DNA of 56,203 nucleotides from Streptomyces sp. NRRL F-6492 (GCF_001280125.1 NZ_LGEG01000227.1:1-56203), one strand, 5' to 3'; numbered from the stretch's first letter, positions 27,567 through 37,860 are shown. Translations and numbers: made by a program. The notes: generated from the letters alone by a model not told the origin.

Positions 27567-29147
27567 TTACGGCTGCGGGGTGGCGTGCGGGGCGCAGGTC
27601 TGGTCCCTGGCGTCCAGCTTCCCGGTCAGCAGGTAGGCCTCGACCTTGGTGTTGACGCACGGGTTGACCAGGCCGGTGACGCCGTGCGAGCCGGCGTCCC
27701 GCTCCGTGATCAGGCGCGAGCCCTTGAAGCGCTCGTGCAGCTCGACGGCGCCGTCGTACGGGGTGGCGGCGTCGCGCTCGGCCTGGGCGATGAGCACCGG
27801 CGGCAGGCCCTTGTGGGTCCTCACCTCGACCGGCCGCTGCCGCGGGGCGGACCAGGTGGCGCAGGGCAGGTTCATCCAGGCGTTGGCCCAGGTCATGAAC
27901 GGGTGGTTCCGGTGGAGGCGGGTGTTGTCCCGGTCCCACTTCTTCCAGCTGGTCGGCCAGGGGGCGTCGGCGCACTCGACGGCGGTGTAGACGGCGTTGC
28001 CGTTCTCCGAGGAGATGTTGCCGGCCGTGTCGGTGGGGTCGGCGGCGGCCGAGTCGATCAGCGGCTGCGGGTCACCGGCGGCGTACGCGCTCCAGGCCTC
28101 CGCGACCGGGACCCACATGGAGTCGTAGTAGGGGGCGTTCTGGAAGAAGCCGATGAGCTCGGCCGGTCCGACCTTGCCGCCCAGCGGGTTCTTCTTGGCG
28201 GCGGCGCGCAGGGTCTCCCACTGCTCGCGGACCTCGGCGTAGCTGTCGCCGAGGTGGTACGTGGCGTCGTGCCGGGCGACCCAGGCCATCCAGTCCTTGA
28301 GGCGGCCCTCGAAGGCGACGTCCTGGTCGAGGTTGGCCTCGTACCAGATCTTGTCCCGGGACGGGTTGACGACGCTGTCGAGGACCATGCGGCGGACGTG
28401 GGTGGGGAAGAGGGTGCCGTAGACCGCGCCGAGGTAGGTGCCGTAGGAGACGCCGACGAAGTTGAGCTTCTTCTCGCCGAGGGCGGCGCGGATGACGTCG
28501 AGGTCGCGGGCGCTGTTGGGCGTGGTCATGAAGGGCAGCATGTCGCCGCTCTTCTCGGCGCAGCCGTCGGCGTACTCGGCGGCGAGCTTGCGCTGGGCGC
28601 GCTTGTCGGCCTCGCCGTCCGGGACCGGGTCGGCCTTGGGGCCCTTGACGAACTCGGTCGGGTCGACGCAGGAGATGGGGGCCGAGTGGCCGACGCCGCG
28701 CGGGTCGAAGCCGACGAAGTCGTAGGCCTTGGCGGCGCCCGCCCAGACGGCGTTCTTGGTGGTGACGCGGCGGGGGAAGCGCAGGCCGGAGGCGCCGGGG
28801 CCGCCGGGGTTGTAGAGCAGGGCGCCCTGGCGCTCGGCGGGGGTGCCGGTGGAGCCGATCCGGTCCACGGCGAGCTTGATCTTCTTGCCGTGGGGCTTCG
28901 CGTAGTCGACGGGGACGGTGACCCAGCCGCACTGGATCGGCTTCTCCAGGCCCCAGTCGGCCGGACAGTCCTGCCAGTCGACGCCCGTGGCGGCGGCCCG
29001 GGCGGCTGCCACGGCGACGCCGATCGACTCGGCGTCGACGCGGTGCCGGTCGCTCTGGGCGTTCGCCGTCGGGGCCGCGAGCGCGCCCGCGACGAGCGCG
29101 CCCGTTATCAGCGTGCCGGCCGCGCCGAGCACTGTCGTACGTCTCAT
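27567..29147 (-). CDS. tap: Secreted tripeptidyl aminopeptidase (S33 alpha/beta hydrolase)
   Basis: A 526-residue secreted serine peptidase that releases N-terminal tripeptides. The signal peptide is MRRTTVLGAAG...ANA (cleavage near 30). An oxyanion segment LYNPGGPGASG (111-121), VGFDPRGVGHS (145-155), the nucleophile GVSYGTY with Ser 234, and the His in AGSHGVTG near the end match the Streptomyces Tap/SlpD family. Cysteines near the C-terminus (PCVNTK, QTCAPH) may form a disulfide. GGGAGA precedes the ATG. It lies downstream of ureD but is separated by 180 bases, so it probably has its own promoter. Confidence 0.93.
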   Translation of the reverse strand: MRRTTVLGAAGTLITGALVAGALAAPTANAQSDRHRVDAESIGVAVAAARAAATGVDWQDCPADWGLEKPIQCGWVTVPVDYAKPHGKKIKLAVDRIGSTGTPAERQGALLYNPGGPGASGLRFPRRVTTKNAVWAGAAKAYDFVGFDPRGVGHSAPISCVDPTEFVKGPKADPVPDGEADKRAQRKLAAEYADGCAEKSGDMLPFMTTPNSARDLDVIRAALGEKKLNFVGVSYGTYLGAVYGTLFPTHVRRMVLDSVVNPSRDKIWYEANLDQDVAFEGRLKDWMAWVARHDATYHLGDSYAEVREQWETLRAAAKKNPLGGKVGPAELIGFFQNAPYYDSMWVPVAEAWSAYAAGDPQPLIDSAAADPTDTAGNISSENGNAVYTAVECADAPWPTSWKKWDRDNTRLHRNHPFMTWANAWMNLPCATWSAPRQRPVEVRTHKGLPPVLIAQAERDAATPYDGAVELHERFKGSRLITERDAGSHGVTGLVNPCVNTKVEAYLLTGKLDARDQTCAPHATPQP

Positions 29148-29327
29148 GGGTTCTCCCCCGGTGTGGGCGCCGTTTGCCGTGGTGGCGCCGGGTGTTGGCG
29201 GTCCAGGGGATCCTTTCGCCAGGGGGACCCGGGAGGAAAGGGCGAACGCGTGTTTCTTTGCCGAACCAATAACCGGAGAGCGGTGTACCGCTGAGCGGTG
29301 ACTCCGGGTCCGGCCGCCGGGCGCGGC

Positions 29328-30067
29328 TCAGAACGGGGCGAGCGCGGCCAGGGCGGTGTCGAGGAGGCGGCGCAGGGCCAGGGCGTCCGGGGCGACGGCG
29401 GTGACGAGGGCGGCGGGGCCCGCGAGCGGGGCGATCACCGCGTGCTCCCCGAGCAGCCGGGTCTCCACCGGCTTCTCCTCGAACGCCGGGTCGACGACGA
29501 GGAGCTGGCCGGTGGCCCGGTGGCCGCCGAGGACCGCGCCGCCGTCCCAGCCGCCGGGGGCGCCGGGGCCGAAGGACAGCTCCTGGTCGAGCAGGGGGCG
29601 CCCGGCGCGGCGGACGGTGAGGCGGGTGGTGAGGGTGCCGGGCGGTTCGCCGTGCCGCCCGAGGACCTGCTCCTCGCGCAGGACGAGCCGTGCGGTGGGG
29701 GCGAGTTCGGCGGTGGTGCGCAGCCGCAGGTGCGAGCCCTCGACGGAGACCGTCTGCTCGGGCAGCCAGCGGAGCACCCCGTCGTCCTCGACGTCGATCC
29801 GGACGTCGTACGCGGCCGGGCCGGCGTCCCGGCCCGGCAGGGCGAGGGTGGCGGCGGCCGAGTCGACCAGGAGCCGGGCCCCGGCCCGTACCCGCGTCTC
29901 GATCGCGAGCCGGTCGCCGCCGAGCGGGGCGCTCATCGCCCCGACGACGGTGACCCGGGCGTACGGCCCCGCCGCCCGGGTGCGGCGCAGGGCGAGGGGG
30001 CCGTCGCTCACCAGGAGCGGCAGTCCGCCGTCGGCGTCGGCGGCGATCCGGGCGGTGGCGCGCAGGC

Positions 30068-30080
<13 letters not shown>
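29328..30080 (-). CDS. ureD: Urease accessory protein UreD
   Basis: A 250-residue protein of the UreD/UreH family, which scaffolds nickel insertion into apo-urease with UreF and Ure[36 protein letters not shown] and [16 protein letters not shown] strands in order fit the family. The start may be ATG 30080 (13-base overlap with ureG) or GTG 30071, which would give the 4-base GTGA overlap common here. It is the last gene of the urease operon. Confidence 0.9.
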
Positions 30081-30745
<665 letters not shown>

Positions 30746-30814
30746 GGGGCGGCTCCGGGGTGGTCGTGTCACGGAAGGGGGGCGGGAGGTCAAGATGTCG
30801 GGATCGCCGGGGCG

Positions 30815-31492
30815 TCAGGACGCGAAGAGGCGGACGGGCCAGGCCGCGTGCTGTTCGGCGGTGAGGTCGAGCAGGGGCGCGGAGGCGGCCGGCAGGGCGT
30901 CCACCCCTTCGCGGGCGGCGGCCGCCGCCCGCTCGGCCACCCGGTCCATCTCGGGCGCGAGGCGGGCGAGGACGGCGGTGGCCCGGTAGGGGTCGAGGCC
31001 GAGGAGGCGGACGACCGCGGTCGCGGGGCCGCCGACCGTCTCGTACGCGACGCAGTGCGCCGCGTCCTCGGGGCCGAGTCCGGCGGACCGGGCGGCGGCG
31101 CCGAGGACGACGGGCTGGTGGGCGCCGCGCGGGAAGGCGGCCGCGAGCGCGTCGAGTCCGGGGCCCGGCCAGGCGGCGCGGGCGGCCCGCATCAGCTGGC
31201 GGCCGAGCCTGCGGGCGGCGGCGCGCAGGGCGGGCGAGGGGGTGCGGGCGTCGGCGGCCGCGTCGAGCGCGTACGGGTCGAGCCCGTGCGCGGCTCCCGC
31301 GGCGAGTCCGGCGGAGGTGAGGCCCGTGGTGTGCAGGCGTCCCCGGCAGAAGGCCTCCAGGTCGTCGGCGTCCTTGATCCGGCCGGCCCTGACGGCGGCC
31401 TCGGCGCCTCCGGAGTGGGCGTGCCCGCCGGCGGGGAAACGCCCGTCGGCGAGCACGAGCAGAGCCGAGCGCGTCATCGACGGTGCCGTCAT
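30815..31492 (-). CDS. ureF: Urease accessory protein UreF
   Basis: A 225-residue all-helical UreF. Conserved features are LLVLADGRFPAGGHAHSGGAE near the N-terminus, the central GLTSAGLAAGAAHGLD, and the family's helical repeats to WPVRLFAS. The ATG at 31492 overlaps the ureC stop as TGATG; ATG 31477 (MTRSALLVL) is an alternative start. It works with UreD and UreG in urease maturation. Confidence 0.92.
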   Translation of the reverse strand: MTAPSMTRSALLVLADGRFPAGGHAHSGGAEAAVRAGRIKDADDLEAFCRGRLHTTGLTSAGLAAGAAHGLDPYALDAAADARTPSPALRAAARRLGRQLMRAARAAWPGPGLDALAAAFPRGAHQPVVLGAAARSAGLGPEDAAHCVAYETVGGPATAVVRLLGLDPYRATAVLARLAPEMDRVAERAAAAAREGVDALPAASAPLLDLTAEQHAAWPVRLFAS

Positions 31493-33213
31493 CAGAAGAG
31501 GAAGTAGCGCTGGGCCATGGGCAGTTCGGCGGCGGGGGCCGGTTCGACCGCCTCGCCGTCGATGGTCACCGTGAAGGTGTCCGCGTCGACCTCGACCCGG
31601 GGCAACGCGTCGTTCTCGCGCATGTCGGCCTTGGTGACCCTCCGGGTGTTGCCGATGGCGGTGAACTCCTTGTTCAGGCCGAGCCGTCGTGGCAGGTCGT
31701 CCTCGATCGCCGCGCCGGAGACGAAGTTGACCGAGCCGGCCGCCGCGGCCTTGCCGAGCGCGCCGAACATCGGGCGGGGCAGGACCGGTTGGGGCGTGGG
31801 GATGGAGGCGTTGGCGTCGCCCATCTGCGCGTACGCGATCTGGCCGCCCTTGAGGACGACGAGCGGCTTCACGCCGAAGAAGGCGGGCTCCCAGAGCACC
31901 AGGTCCGCGAGCTTCCCGGGCTCGACGGAGCCGATGAGGTGGTCCATGCCCTGGGCGGCGGCCGGGTTGATCGTGTACTTGGCGACGTAGCGGCGGGCCC
32001 GGTGGTTGTCGGCGCGGCCGTCGCCGGGCAGGGCGCCGCGCCGCTTCTTCATGACGTGGGCGGTCTGCCAGGTCCGCATGACCACCTCCCCGATCCGGCC
32101 CATGGCCTGGGAGTCGGAGGAGATGATCGAGATGGCTCCGAGGTCGTGCAGGACGTCCTCGGCGGCGATGGTGGAGGGCCGGATGCGGGACTCCGCGAAG
32201 GCGAGGTCCTCGGGGACGGCCGGGTTGAGGTGGTGGCAGACCATCAGCATGTCGAGGTGTTCCTCGATGGTGTTGACGGTGTGCGGCCGGGTCGGGTTGG
32301 TGGAACTGGGCAGGACGTACGGCTCGGAGACGACGGTGATGATGTCGGGGGCGTGCCCGCCGCCGGCGCCCTCCGTGTGGTACGCGTGGACGGTGCGGCC
32401 GGCGATGGCGGCGAGGGTGTCGCCGACGAAGCCCGCCTCGTTGAGGGTGTCGGTGTGGATGGCGAGCTGGGCGCCCGTCTCCTCGCACACGTCCAGGCAG
32501 GTGTCGATGACGGCGGGGGTGGCGCCCCAGTCCTCGTGGATCTTGAATCCGAGGGCTCCGCCGCGCAGTTGGGAGTGCATGGCCTCGCGGGACATGGTGT
32601 TGCCCTTGCCGAGGAGGCCGATGTTGACGGGGAAGGTGTCGAGGGCCTCGAACATCCGGGCCAGGTGCCAGGGGCCGGGGGTGATCGTGGTCGCCTTGGT
32701 GCCCTCGGCGGGTCCGGTGCCGCCGCCGACGAGGGTGGTGACGCCGGTGGCGAGGGCCTGTTCGACGACGGTCGGCGAGATGAAGTGGACGTGGGCGTCG
32801 ACGGCGCCCGCGGTGAGGATCCGCCCGTTGCCGACGACGATCTCGGTCTCGGGGCCGATCACCAGGGCGGGGTGGACGCCGTCCATGGTGTCGGGGTTGC
32901 CGGCCTTGCCGAGGGCGGTGATCCGTCCGTCGCGGATGCCGATGTCGGCCTTGACGATCCCCCAGTGGTCGATGACCACGGCGCCGGTGATCACGGTGTC
33001 GGGGGCGCCCTCGGCGCGGGTGGTGCGGGCCTGTCCCATGGATTCGCGGACGACCTTGCCGCCGCCGAAGACGGCCTCCTCGCCGGCGCGGCCGGGGCCG
33101 CCGGAGCGGTCCTCCTCGATCTCCACGAGGAGGTCGGTGTCGGCGAGGCGGATCCGGTCGCCGGTGGTGGGGCCGAACAGGTCGGCGTAGACGGCGCGGT
33201 GCAGCTCAGGCAC
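31492..33213 (-). CDS. ureC: Urease alpha subunit
   Basis: The 573-residue catalytic subunit that hydrolyses urea to ammonia and carbamate at a dinickel centre. Ligand motifs are present: [10 protein letters not shown] (two His), GFKIHEDWG (the Lys that is carbamylated plus His), and the flap [22 protein letters not shown] with the active-site His and nearby Cys. The start is a GTG overlapping the ureB stop by eight bases. All key residues are intact, so the enzyme should be active. Confidence 0.97.
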   Translation of the reverse strand: MPELHRAVYADLFGPTTGDRIRLADTDLLVEIEEDRSGGPGRAGEEAVFGGGKVVRESMGQARTTRAEGAPDTVITGAVVIDHWGIVKADIGIRDGRITALGKAGNPDTMDGVHPALVIGPETEIVVGNGRILTAGAVDAHVHFISPTVVEQALATGVTTLVGGGTGPAEGTKATTITPGPWHLARMFEALDTFPVNIGLLGKGNTMSREAMHSQLRGGALGFKIHEDWGATPAVIDTCLDVCEETGAQLAIHTDTLNEAGFVGDTLAAIAGRTVHAYHTEGAGGGHAPDIITVVSEPYVLPSSTNPTRPHTVNTIEEHLDMLMVCHHLNPAVPEDLAFAESRIRPSTIAAEDVLHDLGAISIISSDSQAMGRIGEVVMRTWQTAHVMKKRRGALPGDGRADNHRARRYVAKYTINPAAAQGMDHLIGSVEPGKLADLVLWEPAFFGVKPLVVLKGGQIAYAQMGDANASIPTPQPVLPRPMFGALGKAAAAGSVNFVSGAAIEDDLPRRLGLNKEFTAIGNTRRVTKADMRENDALPRVEVDADTFTVTIDGEAVEPAPAAELPMAQRYFLF

Positions 33214-33571
33214 GGGGGCCTCCGTCCGTTTCGGCGGAAGTCCCGGCGGGGGTTCCGGTCTCCGCGTCGAGCGGGCCGGCGGTCTCGCCGCGCAGTCCGG
33301 GCACGACGCGGCGGCCGGCGATCGGGACGAGCTCGACCTCGACGGGGATGCCGGGCTCGAAGCGGACGGCGGTTCCGGCGGCGATGTGCAGCCGCCGTCC
33401 GTGCGCGGCGGCGCGGTCGAACTCCAGGCCGGGGTTGACCTCGGCGAAGTGGTAGTGGGAGCCGACCTGGACGGGCCGGTCGGCGGCGTTGAGCACGGTG
33501 AGGCGGGTGACGGGGCGCCCTTCGTTGAGGGCGACGGGGCCGTCCGCGTACAGGATCTCTCCGGGGATCAT
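33206..33571 (-). CDS. ureB: Urease beta subunit
   Basis: A 121-residue subunit with the conserved [18 protein letters not shown] start, [22 protein letters not shown] core and RFEPG segment. A variable Gly/Thr tail of about 20 residues follows. It overlaps ureC and starts 13 bases after the ureA stop, so the three structural genes are co-translated. Confidence 0.95.
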   Translation of the reverse strand: MIPGEILYADGPVALNEGRPVTRLTVLNAADRPVQVGSHYHFAEVNPGLEFDRAAAHGRRLHIAAGTAVRFEPGIPVEVELVPIAGRRVVPGLRGETAGPLDAETGTPAGTSAETDGGPRA

Positions 33572-33584
33572 CGGCGGCGCCCGT

Positions 33585-33887
<303 letters not shown>

Positions 33888-34012
33888 TCTTCCACCTCAC
33901 AGTCGTCGACCGGGACGGCACCCGGACAGCTGCGGACCCTACCGACCGTCAACACTCTGCTGAACGGCCTGGATGCGGCCCGCGGCGAGACATTGCACGT
34001 TAGGGCGGAAGT

Positions 34013-34028
34013 TTTTCCGGCTCGTTAA
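34013..34028 (-). promoter_or_regulatory. Partial GlnR-box-like site upstream of ureA
   Basis: On the minus strand TTAAC, six bases, then GAAAA matches one half of the GlnR pattern (gTnAc-n6-GaAAc). A further CTAAC lies about ten bases on. It is 126 bases upstream of ureA. Streptomyces urease genes are known nitrogen-regulated targets of GlnR, but only one half-box is convincing here. Confidence 0.4.
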
Positions 34029-34069
34029 CTCCGGCTTTGCGTTCTCATGATCATCCGACCGGCGGGCCC

Positions 34070-34348
34070 CTATGGGGCTCCGGGCTCGCGGTGGCGGGCG
34101 GCGAGGCCGAAGTGCCCCTGTTCGCCGGGAGCGGAGTCGAGGGAGTGGAAGCCGGAGACCGAGCGGACCGCCCGCTCCTCCTCCGGCCGCGCCGCCCCTT
34201 CGAGTACGTCCAGGTCAGCGGCGGACACCAGGGCGACCAGGGGCTTCCCGTGGCGGGTGACGACCACGCGTTCACCGCCGTACACGACGCGGTTGATGAG
34301 GTCCGCGAGCTCGGCTCGCGCTTGCGTCACGGGGATCTCGTAGGTCAT
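34070..34348 (-). CDS. Phd/YefM-type antitoxin without a toxin partner
   Basis: A 92-residue protein. [20 protein letters not shown], then [20 protein letters not shown] (residues about 25-46), is the Phd/YefM DNA-binding fold. The tail (about 55-92) is polar and likely disordered, as in antitoxin toxin-binding regions. ATG 34357 would add three residues. No RelE, YoeB or Doc-like gene lies on either side. It diverges from a ClpP-like gene, and the palindrome between them is a likely autoregulatory site. It may act as a transcription factor or an antitoxin for an unlinked toxin. Confidence 0.82.
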   Translation of the reverse strand: MTYEIPVTQARAELADLINRVVYGGERVVVTRHGKPLVALVSAADLDVLEGAARPEEERAVRSVSGFHSLDSAPGEQGHFGLAARHREPGAP

Positions 34349-34365
34349 GCTCCCCATCTTACGGC

Positions 34366-34390
34366 CTGTACGTCCTGTACATTTTTTACA
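34366..34390. promoter_or_regulatory. Operator candidate between antitoxin and clpP-like gene
   Basis: TGTAC-N5-GTACA (34367-34381) overlaps TGTA-N7-TACA (34376-34390), and CCTGTACGT/CCTGTACAT is also a direct repeat. The site is within 20 bases of both gene starts, so binding by the Phd-like protein could repress both. Confidence 0.6.
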
Positions 34391-34406
34391 GATGGAGGTG
34401 CCCGTC

Positions 34407-35018
34407 ATGGAGGCTCGCCACGTCCTGCCCGAGTTCACGGAGCGGACCGGTCACGGGACCCGGACGCTCGATCCGTACACGAAGCTGCTGGAGTCCCGGA
34501 TCGTCCTCCTCGGCACACGGGTCGACGAGATCTCGTCCAACGACGTGATCGCCCAGTTCCTGTACCTGGAGCACGCGGCGCCCGACCGGGACATCGCGCT
34601 CTACATCAACTCCCCCGGCGGCTCCGTCAGCGCCATGACCGCGATCCACGACACGATCCGGACGCTCGCCTGCGACGTGGCGACCACCTGCCTGGGCCGG
34701 GCCGCCTCCACCGCCGCCGTCCTGCTCGCCGCCGGCGCCCCGGGCAAGCGCACGATGCTCCCCGGCGCCCGGGTGACGCTCCGGCAGCCCGCCCTGGACG
34801 AGCCGCTGCGCGGACAGCCGGGCGACCTCGACATCCGGGCCCGCGAACTGCTCCGCGAGCGCGCCCTGATGGCCGGGATGCTCGCCGAGCACACCGGACG
34901 GAGCAGGGAGCGGGTCGACGCCGACCTCGACCGCCCCACGGTCCTGGACGCCCCGGCCGCGGTCGAGTACGGCCTGGTGGACCACGTGATCACGAGCCGG
35001 CGCGACGCGGTGCGGTGA
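34407..35018 (+). CDS. ClpP-like protein with a degenerate catalytic triad
   Basis: A 203-residue ClpP-fold protein. ATG 34407 is chosen because GGAGGTG lies six bases upstream. ClpP features are [20 protein letters not shown] (about 64-83), [14 protein letters not shown] with the nucleophile Ser 101, and the handle [17 protein letters not shown]. By alignment to E. coli ClpP, the catalytic His is Arg 126 (LRQP instead of IHQP) and the catalytic Asp is Pro 177 (DRPTV instead of ERDRF). It may therefore be an inactive subunit that modulates other ClpPs. It diverges from the Phd-like gene and is followed by a small gene. Confidence 0.85.
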   Translation: MEARHVLPEFTERTGHGTRTLDPYTKLLESRIVLLGTRVDEISSNDVIAQFLYLEHAAPDRDIALYINSPGGSVSAMTAIHDTIRTLACDVATTCLGRAASTAAVLLAAGAPGKRTMLPGARVTLRQPALDEPLRGQPGDLDIRARELLRERALMAGMLAEHTGRSRERVDADLDRPTVLDAPAAVEYGLVDHVITSRRDAVR

Positions 35019-35025
35019 GCGGACC

Positions 35026-35322
35026 GTGGTTCCCGAACCGCCGCCGCTGCCCGCCCTGACGCGGGCCGAGGGCGAGCTCGTCGACGCGTACCTCGCGGTC
35101 GTCGACCTCCTGGGGAAGATCAACCCGTCCAGAAGCACGCACACCTATGGGGCCCTGAGGGCGGCTCAGGCTCTGGTGGGGCGCGCGGAGGCGCTGCGCG
35201 AGGCCCTGGCGCTCATGCACGCGCGGGGCGAGAGCGAGGTCCACGCGGACACCCTGGCGCGCGCCCTGCGGGTGTTGGACGGGGAGCGGCGGGCCGGTCG
35301 GGTCACGCTCCCCCGCACCTGA
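35026..35322 (+). CDS. Small helical protein downstream of the clpP-like gene
   Basis: A 98-residue protein starting with GTG 35026, seven bases after the clpP-like stop, so likely co-transcribed and coupled. It is mostly helical (GELVDAYLAVVDLLGKI, GRAEALREALALMHARG, ADTLARALRVLDGE), soluble, without cysteine. It does not resemble a RelE or Doc toxin. It might be an adaptor or regulator for the ClpP-like partner, which is speculation based on adjacency. Confidence 0.6.
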   Translation: MVPEPPPLPALTRAEGELVDAYLAVVDLLGKINPSRSTHTYGALRAAQALVGRAEALREALALMHARGESEVHADTLARALRVLDGERRAGRVTLPRT

Positions 35323-35667
35323 CGGAGTTGACATTCCGGCATGTCGTGTCGAGGGCCGGACGGCCGACACGCACACCGGAAGCACTCGTCCGTTCGATGG
35401 AGTCGACGAGTCGACATATGGCTCGGGCGAGTTGCGCACGGGCGGTACACATCTGGCGGAATCGGGCGCTTCCTTGCTGGTGCGGAGCCCGCGGATCAAA
35501 CCTCCGACGATCACGAAAGCATCCTGTCCACCCGAATGGATCAGTCGTGAGGACTCTCACATATCGCTGTTTCCACTCGGATTTCGACCAGGCTGTGGGG
35601 CAAGATCCCTGCCGACGACAAGCCCCCGCCATCCGAGGCGGGGCGGTCCGGGCGGACGCCGAGTCCT
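35323..35667. other. Leader region before the riboswitch
   Basis: No gene is convincing in this stretch. It holds a hairpin CCCCGCC-ATCCGA-GGCGGGG at 35624-35643, which may terminate transcripts from the clpP-like operon, and a smaller dyad GTGAG-GACT-CTCAC near 35547. It is AT-richer around 35480-35590, where the promoter of the NlpC/P60 gene probably lies. Confidence 0.5.
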
Positions 35668-35850
35668 GCCGCCGTCCCGGACGTCTGGTCGACAGGATTG
35701 GATCGGCAGGAGTGGAGGACCCGAGCAGTACGGGTCGCACGCGCTGTTTCCGCAGCGGGTCGGCCCTTGGGGTGAAGCCGCGACCGCGGCCGGGCATCTT
35801 CGCCTGCCCGAACCCGACAGGTCATCCTTCACAGGCGGCTGACGAAGGGT
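35668..35850 (+). ncRNA. c-di-AMP (ydaO-type) riboswitch
   Basis: The segment before the NlpC/P60 gene has the ordered conserved pieces of the ydaO aptamer: GAGGACCC near 35715, TTGGGGTGAAGCCG (35767-35780), CTGCCCGAACCCGACAG (35804-35820) and GTCATCC just after. A closing helix can form between GCCGCC (35668-35673) and GGCGGC (35834-35839). ATCCTTC (35824-35830) can pair with GAAGGGT (35844-35850), which contains the ribosome site, suggesting translational control. In actinobacteria this riboswitch precedes cell-wall hydrolase genes, matching the gene here. Confidence 0.85.
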
Positions 35851-35855
35851 TGCGC

Positions 35856-36332
35856 ATGACTGCGCAGATGCACGTCCCGTCCCTGCTGTCCCGGGCCGGA
35901 GCCGTCTCGGCTCTCACCCTCGCCGCCGTCGGCGGCACGCTGTTCGCGCCCGGCGCGGCACCGGAGGCCCAGGCAGCGACCGCACACGCGAACAAGGCGC
36001 TGAGCATCGCCGCCGCCAAGAAGGGTGCGCCGTACGGCTACGGGGCCGCGGGCCCCTCCCGGTTCGACTGCTCGGGCCTGACGCTCTACGCGTACAAGAA
36101 GGCGGGCAAGTCGCTGCCCCGCACCGCGCAGCAGCAGTACAACAAGACCCGGCACGTCTCCGCCGGCAGCAGGCAGAAGGGGGACCTGGTCTTCTTCCAC
36201 TCCGGTGGGAAGGTCTACCACGTGGGCATCTACGCCGGGAGCGGCAAGATCTGGCACTCGCCCAAGACCGGTTCCTGGGTGAAGCTCGACAAGATCTGGT
36301 CCTCGAAGGTCTACTACGGACGCGTCCGGTGA
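35856..36332 (+). CDS. Secreted NlpC/P60 peptidoglycan endopeptidase
   Basis: A 158-residue exported C40 cysteine peptidase. The signal peptide runs from MTAQMHVPSL to AQA near residue 40. The NlpC/P60 domain has the Cys in SRFDCSGL (Cys 72), YHVGIYAG (His 122) and a third polar residue at His 134 (IWHSPK). It cleaves peptide stems in the wall. The ATG at 35856 is preceded by GAAGGG within the riboswitch hairpin, so its expression should respond to c-di-AMP, for example during germination or growth. Confidence 0.92.
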   Translation: MTAQMHVPSLLSRAGAVSALTLAAVGGTLFAPGAAPEAQAATAHANKALSIAAAKKGAPYGYGAAGPSRFDCSGLTLYAYKKAGKSLPRTAQQQYNKTRHVSAGSRQKGDLVFFHSGGKVYHVGIYAGSGKIWHSPKTGSWVKLDKIWSSKVYYGRVR

Positions 36333-36452
36333 CCCCGCCCGGGCGCTGAGCGGGCGCCGGGAGGGTGCGGTGGCGCCGCCGCACCCGAACGCCGCCGGAC
36401 GGGCGTCGACGGCCCGCCGGGGCCGCCGCCCCGGAGTCCCACGAGGGTGCCG

Positions 36453-36490
36453 CGACGGACGGGTCCCACCAGGGCGGGCCCCGTCCGTCG
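36453..36490. terminator. 11-bp hairpin between convergent NlpC/P60 and bioF
   Basis: CGACGGACGGG (36453-36463) pairs perfectly with CCCGTCCGTCG (36480-36490) around a 16-base loop. The 236-base gap holds no other feature of note apart from GC-rich partial dyads just after 36332. Confidence 0.6.
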
Positions 36491-36568
36491 TCCGAAGCGG
36501 TGAACCGTGCGGACCGTGAGCGCCGCCGGTCCGTACGCCGGACGGCGGATGCGACCTCGACCCGTGTG

Positions 36569-37747
36569 TCAGACGGCGGGCGCGGTGCGCAGGACCGTCT
36601 CCACCGCGCGGTCGATCTGCGCGTCCGTCAGATCGGCGCGCGCGGTCAGGCGCAGGCGCGAGACGCCGTCGGGGACGGACGGGGGCCGGAAGCAGCCGAC
36701 CGCCAGGCCCCGTTCCCGGCAGTCCGCCGCCCAGCGCAGCGCCGCCTCCGGGGAGGGGGCGCGGACCGAGACCACGGCCGCGTCGGGCCGGGCCGCCGTC
36801 AGACCGGCCGCGGTCAGCCGCTCGTACAGGCCGGTGGCGACGGTGCGGACCCGCCCAGCGAGCCCCGGTTCGGCCGCGATCAGCCGCAGGCTCGCGAGGG
36901 CGCCGCCGACGGCGGCCGGGGCGAGGCCGGTGTCGAAGATGAAGGTGCGGGCGGCGTTCACCAGGTGCTCGATCACCCGGGCCGGGCCGAGGACCGCGCC
37001 GCCCTGGCTGCCCAGGGACTTGGAGAGGGTCAGGGTGGCGACCACGTCCTCGTCGCCCGCGAGCCCGGCCCCGTGCGGCGCGCCCCGGCCGCCGTCGCCG
37101 AGGACGCCGAAGCCGTGGGCGTCGTCCACGACGAGCCCGGCGCCGTGCGCGCGGCAGGCGGCGGCGAGCTCCGCCAGCGGGGCCCGGTCGCCGTCGACGG
37201 AGAAGACGGAGTCGCTGACGACGAGGGCCCGGCGCCCGGGGTGCGCCTCCAGCGTCTTGCGTACGGCCTCGGGGTCGGCGTGCGGGACGACGGCGGTCTC
37301 GGCGCGCGCCAGACGGCAGCCGTCCACCAGGGAGGCGTGGTTGGCGGCGTCCGAGACGACCAGGGAGTCCCGGCCGCCGAGCGCGGTGAGCACGGCGAGG
37401 TTGGCGGTGTAGCCGGAGGAGAAGACGAGGGCCGCCTCGAAGCCGCAGAAGGCGGCGAGTTCGCGCTCCAGGGCGGTGTGCAGCAGGGTGGTGCCGGTGA
37501 CCAGCCGGGAGCCGGTGGAACCGGCGCCCCAGCGCCGGGCCGCCTCGGCCGCCGCTTCCGTGACCTCGGGCCTGCGGGTGAGGCCGAGGTAGTCGTTGCC
37601 CGCCAGGTCGAGGAGGTCCGACTCGGCCGCCCGGGGCCGCAGCGTGCGGACCAGACCGGCGTCGGCCCGGCGGCGCGCCTCGGCGTCGGTCCAGTCGAAG
37701 GCGGTGCGGCGCGGACCCGCGGCCCGTGCGTCGTCGGCCTGTGGCAT
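36569..37747 (-). CDS. bioF: 8-amino-7-oxononanoate synthase
   Basis: A 392-residue PLP enzyme that joins pimeloyl thioester and L-alanine, the first ring-forming step of biotin synthesis. Typical elements are NDYLGL (51-56), [12 protein letters not shown] (74-85), [11 protein letters not shown] (207-217) and the PLP Lys 243 in [21 protein letters not shown] lies eight bases before the ATG. It is divergent from bioB across a 174-base region with an inverted repeat, so both arms are probably co-regulated. Confidence 0.95.
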   Translation of the reverse strand: MPQADDARAAGPRRTAFDWTDAEARRRADAGLVRTLRPRAAESDLLDLAGNDYLGLTRRPEVTEAAAEAARRWGAGSTGSRLVTGTTLLHTALERELAAFCGFEAALVFSSGYTANLAVLTALGGRDSLVVSDAANHASLVDGCRLARAETAVVPHADPEAVRKTLEAHPGRRALVVSDSVFSVDGDRAPLAELAAACRAHGAGLVVDDAHGFGVLGDGGRGAPHGAGLAGDEDVVATLTLSKSLGSQGGAVLGPARVIEHLVNAARTFIFDTGLAPAAVGGALASLRLIAAEPGLAGRVRTVATGLYERLTAAGLTAARPDAAVVSVRAPSPEAALRWAADCRERGLAVGCFRPPSVPDGVSRLRLTARADLTDAQIDRAVETVLRTAPAV

Positions 37748-37828
37748 GCGGGATCCTCCGTCGGCGCCTTCGTCGGCTGGTCGGCGCCTTTTGTAGGCAG
37801 CGCACAGACCCTAGCCGCAGGAGACCGG

Positions 37829-37860
37829 GATCGTGGTGTGGTCATCCACACACCCCGATC
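37829..37860. promoter_or_regulatory. Inverted repeat between bioF and bioBAD
   Basis: GATCGTGGTGTGG, four bases (TCAT), then CCACACACCCCGATC form an imperfect dyad in the middle of the divergent region, about 80 bases from bioF and 60 from bioB. It is placed to be a biotin-responsive operator, but it does not match a BirA or BioQ site that I can state with confidence. Confidence 0.5.

Noticed and set aside
34070..35322. Classical toxin-antitoxin pair
   Set aside because: The 98-residue helical protein does not look like a RelE, YoeB or Doc toxin and is on the other strand from the antitoxin, after the ClpP-like gene.
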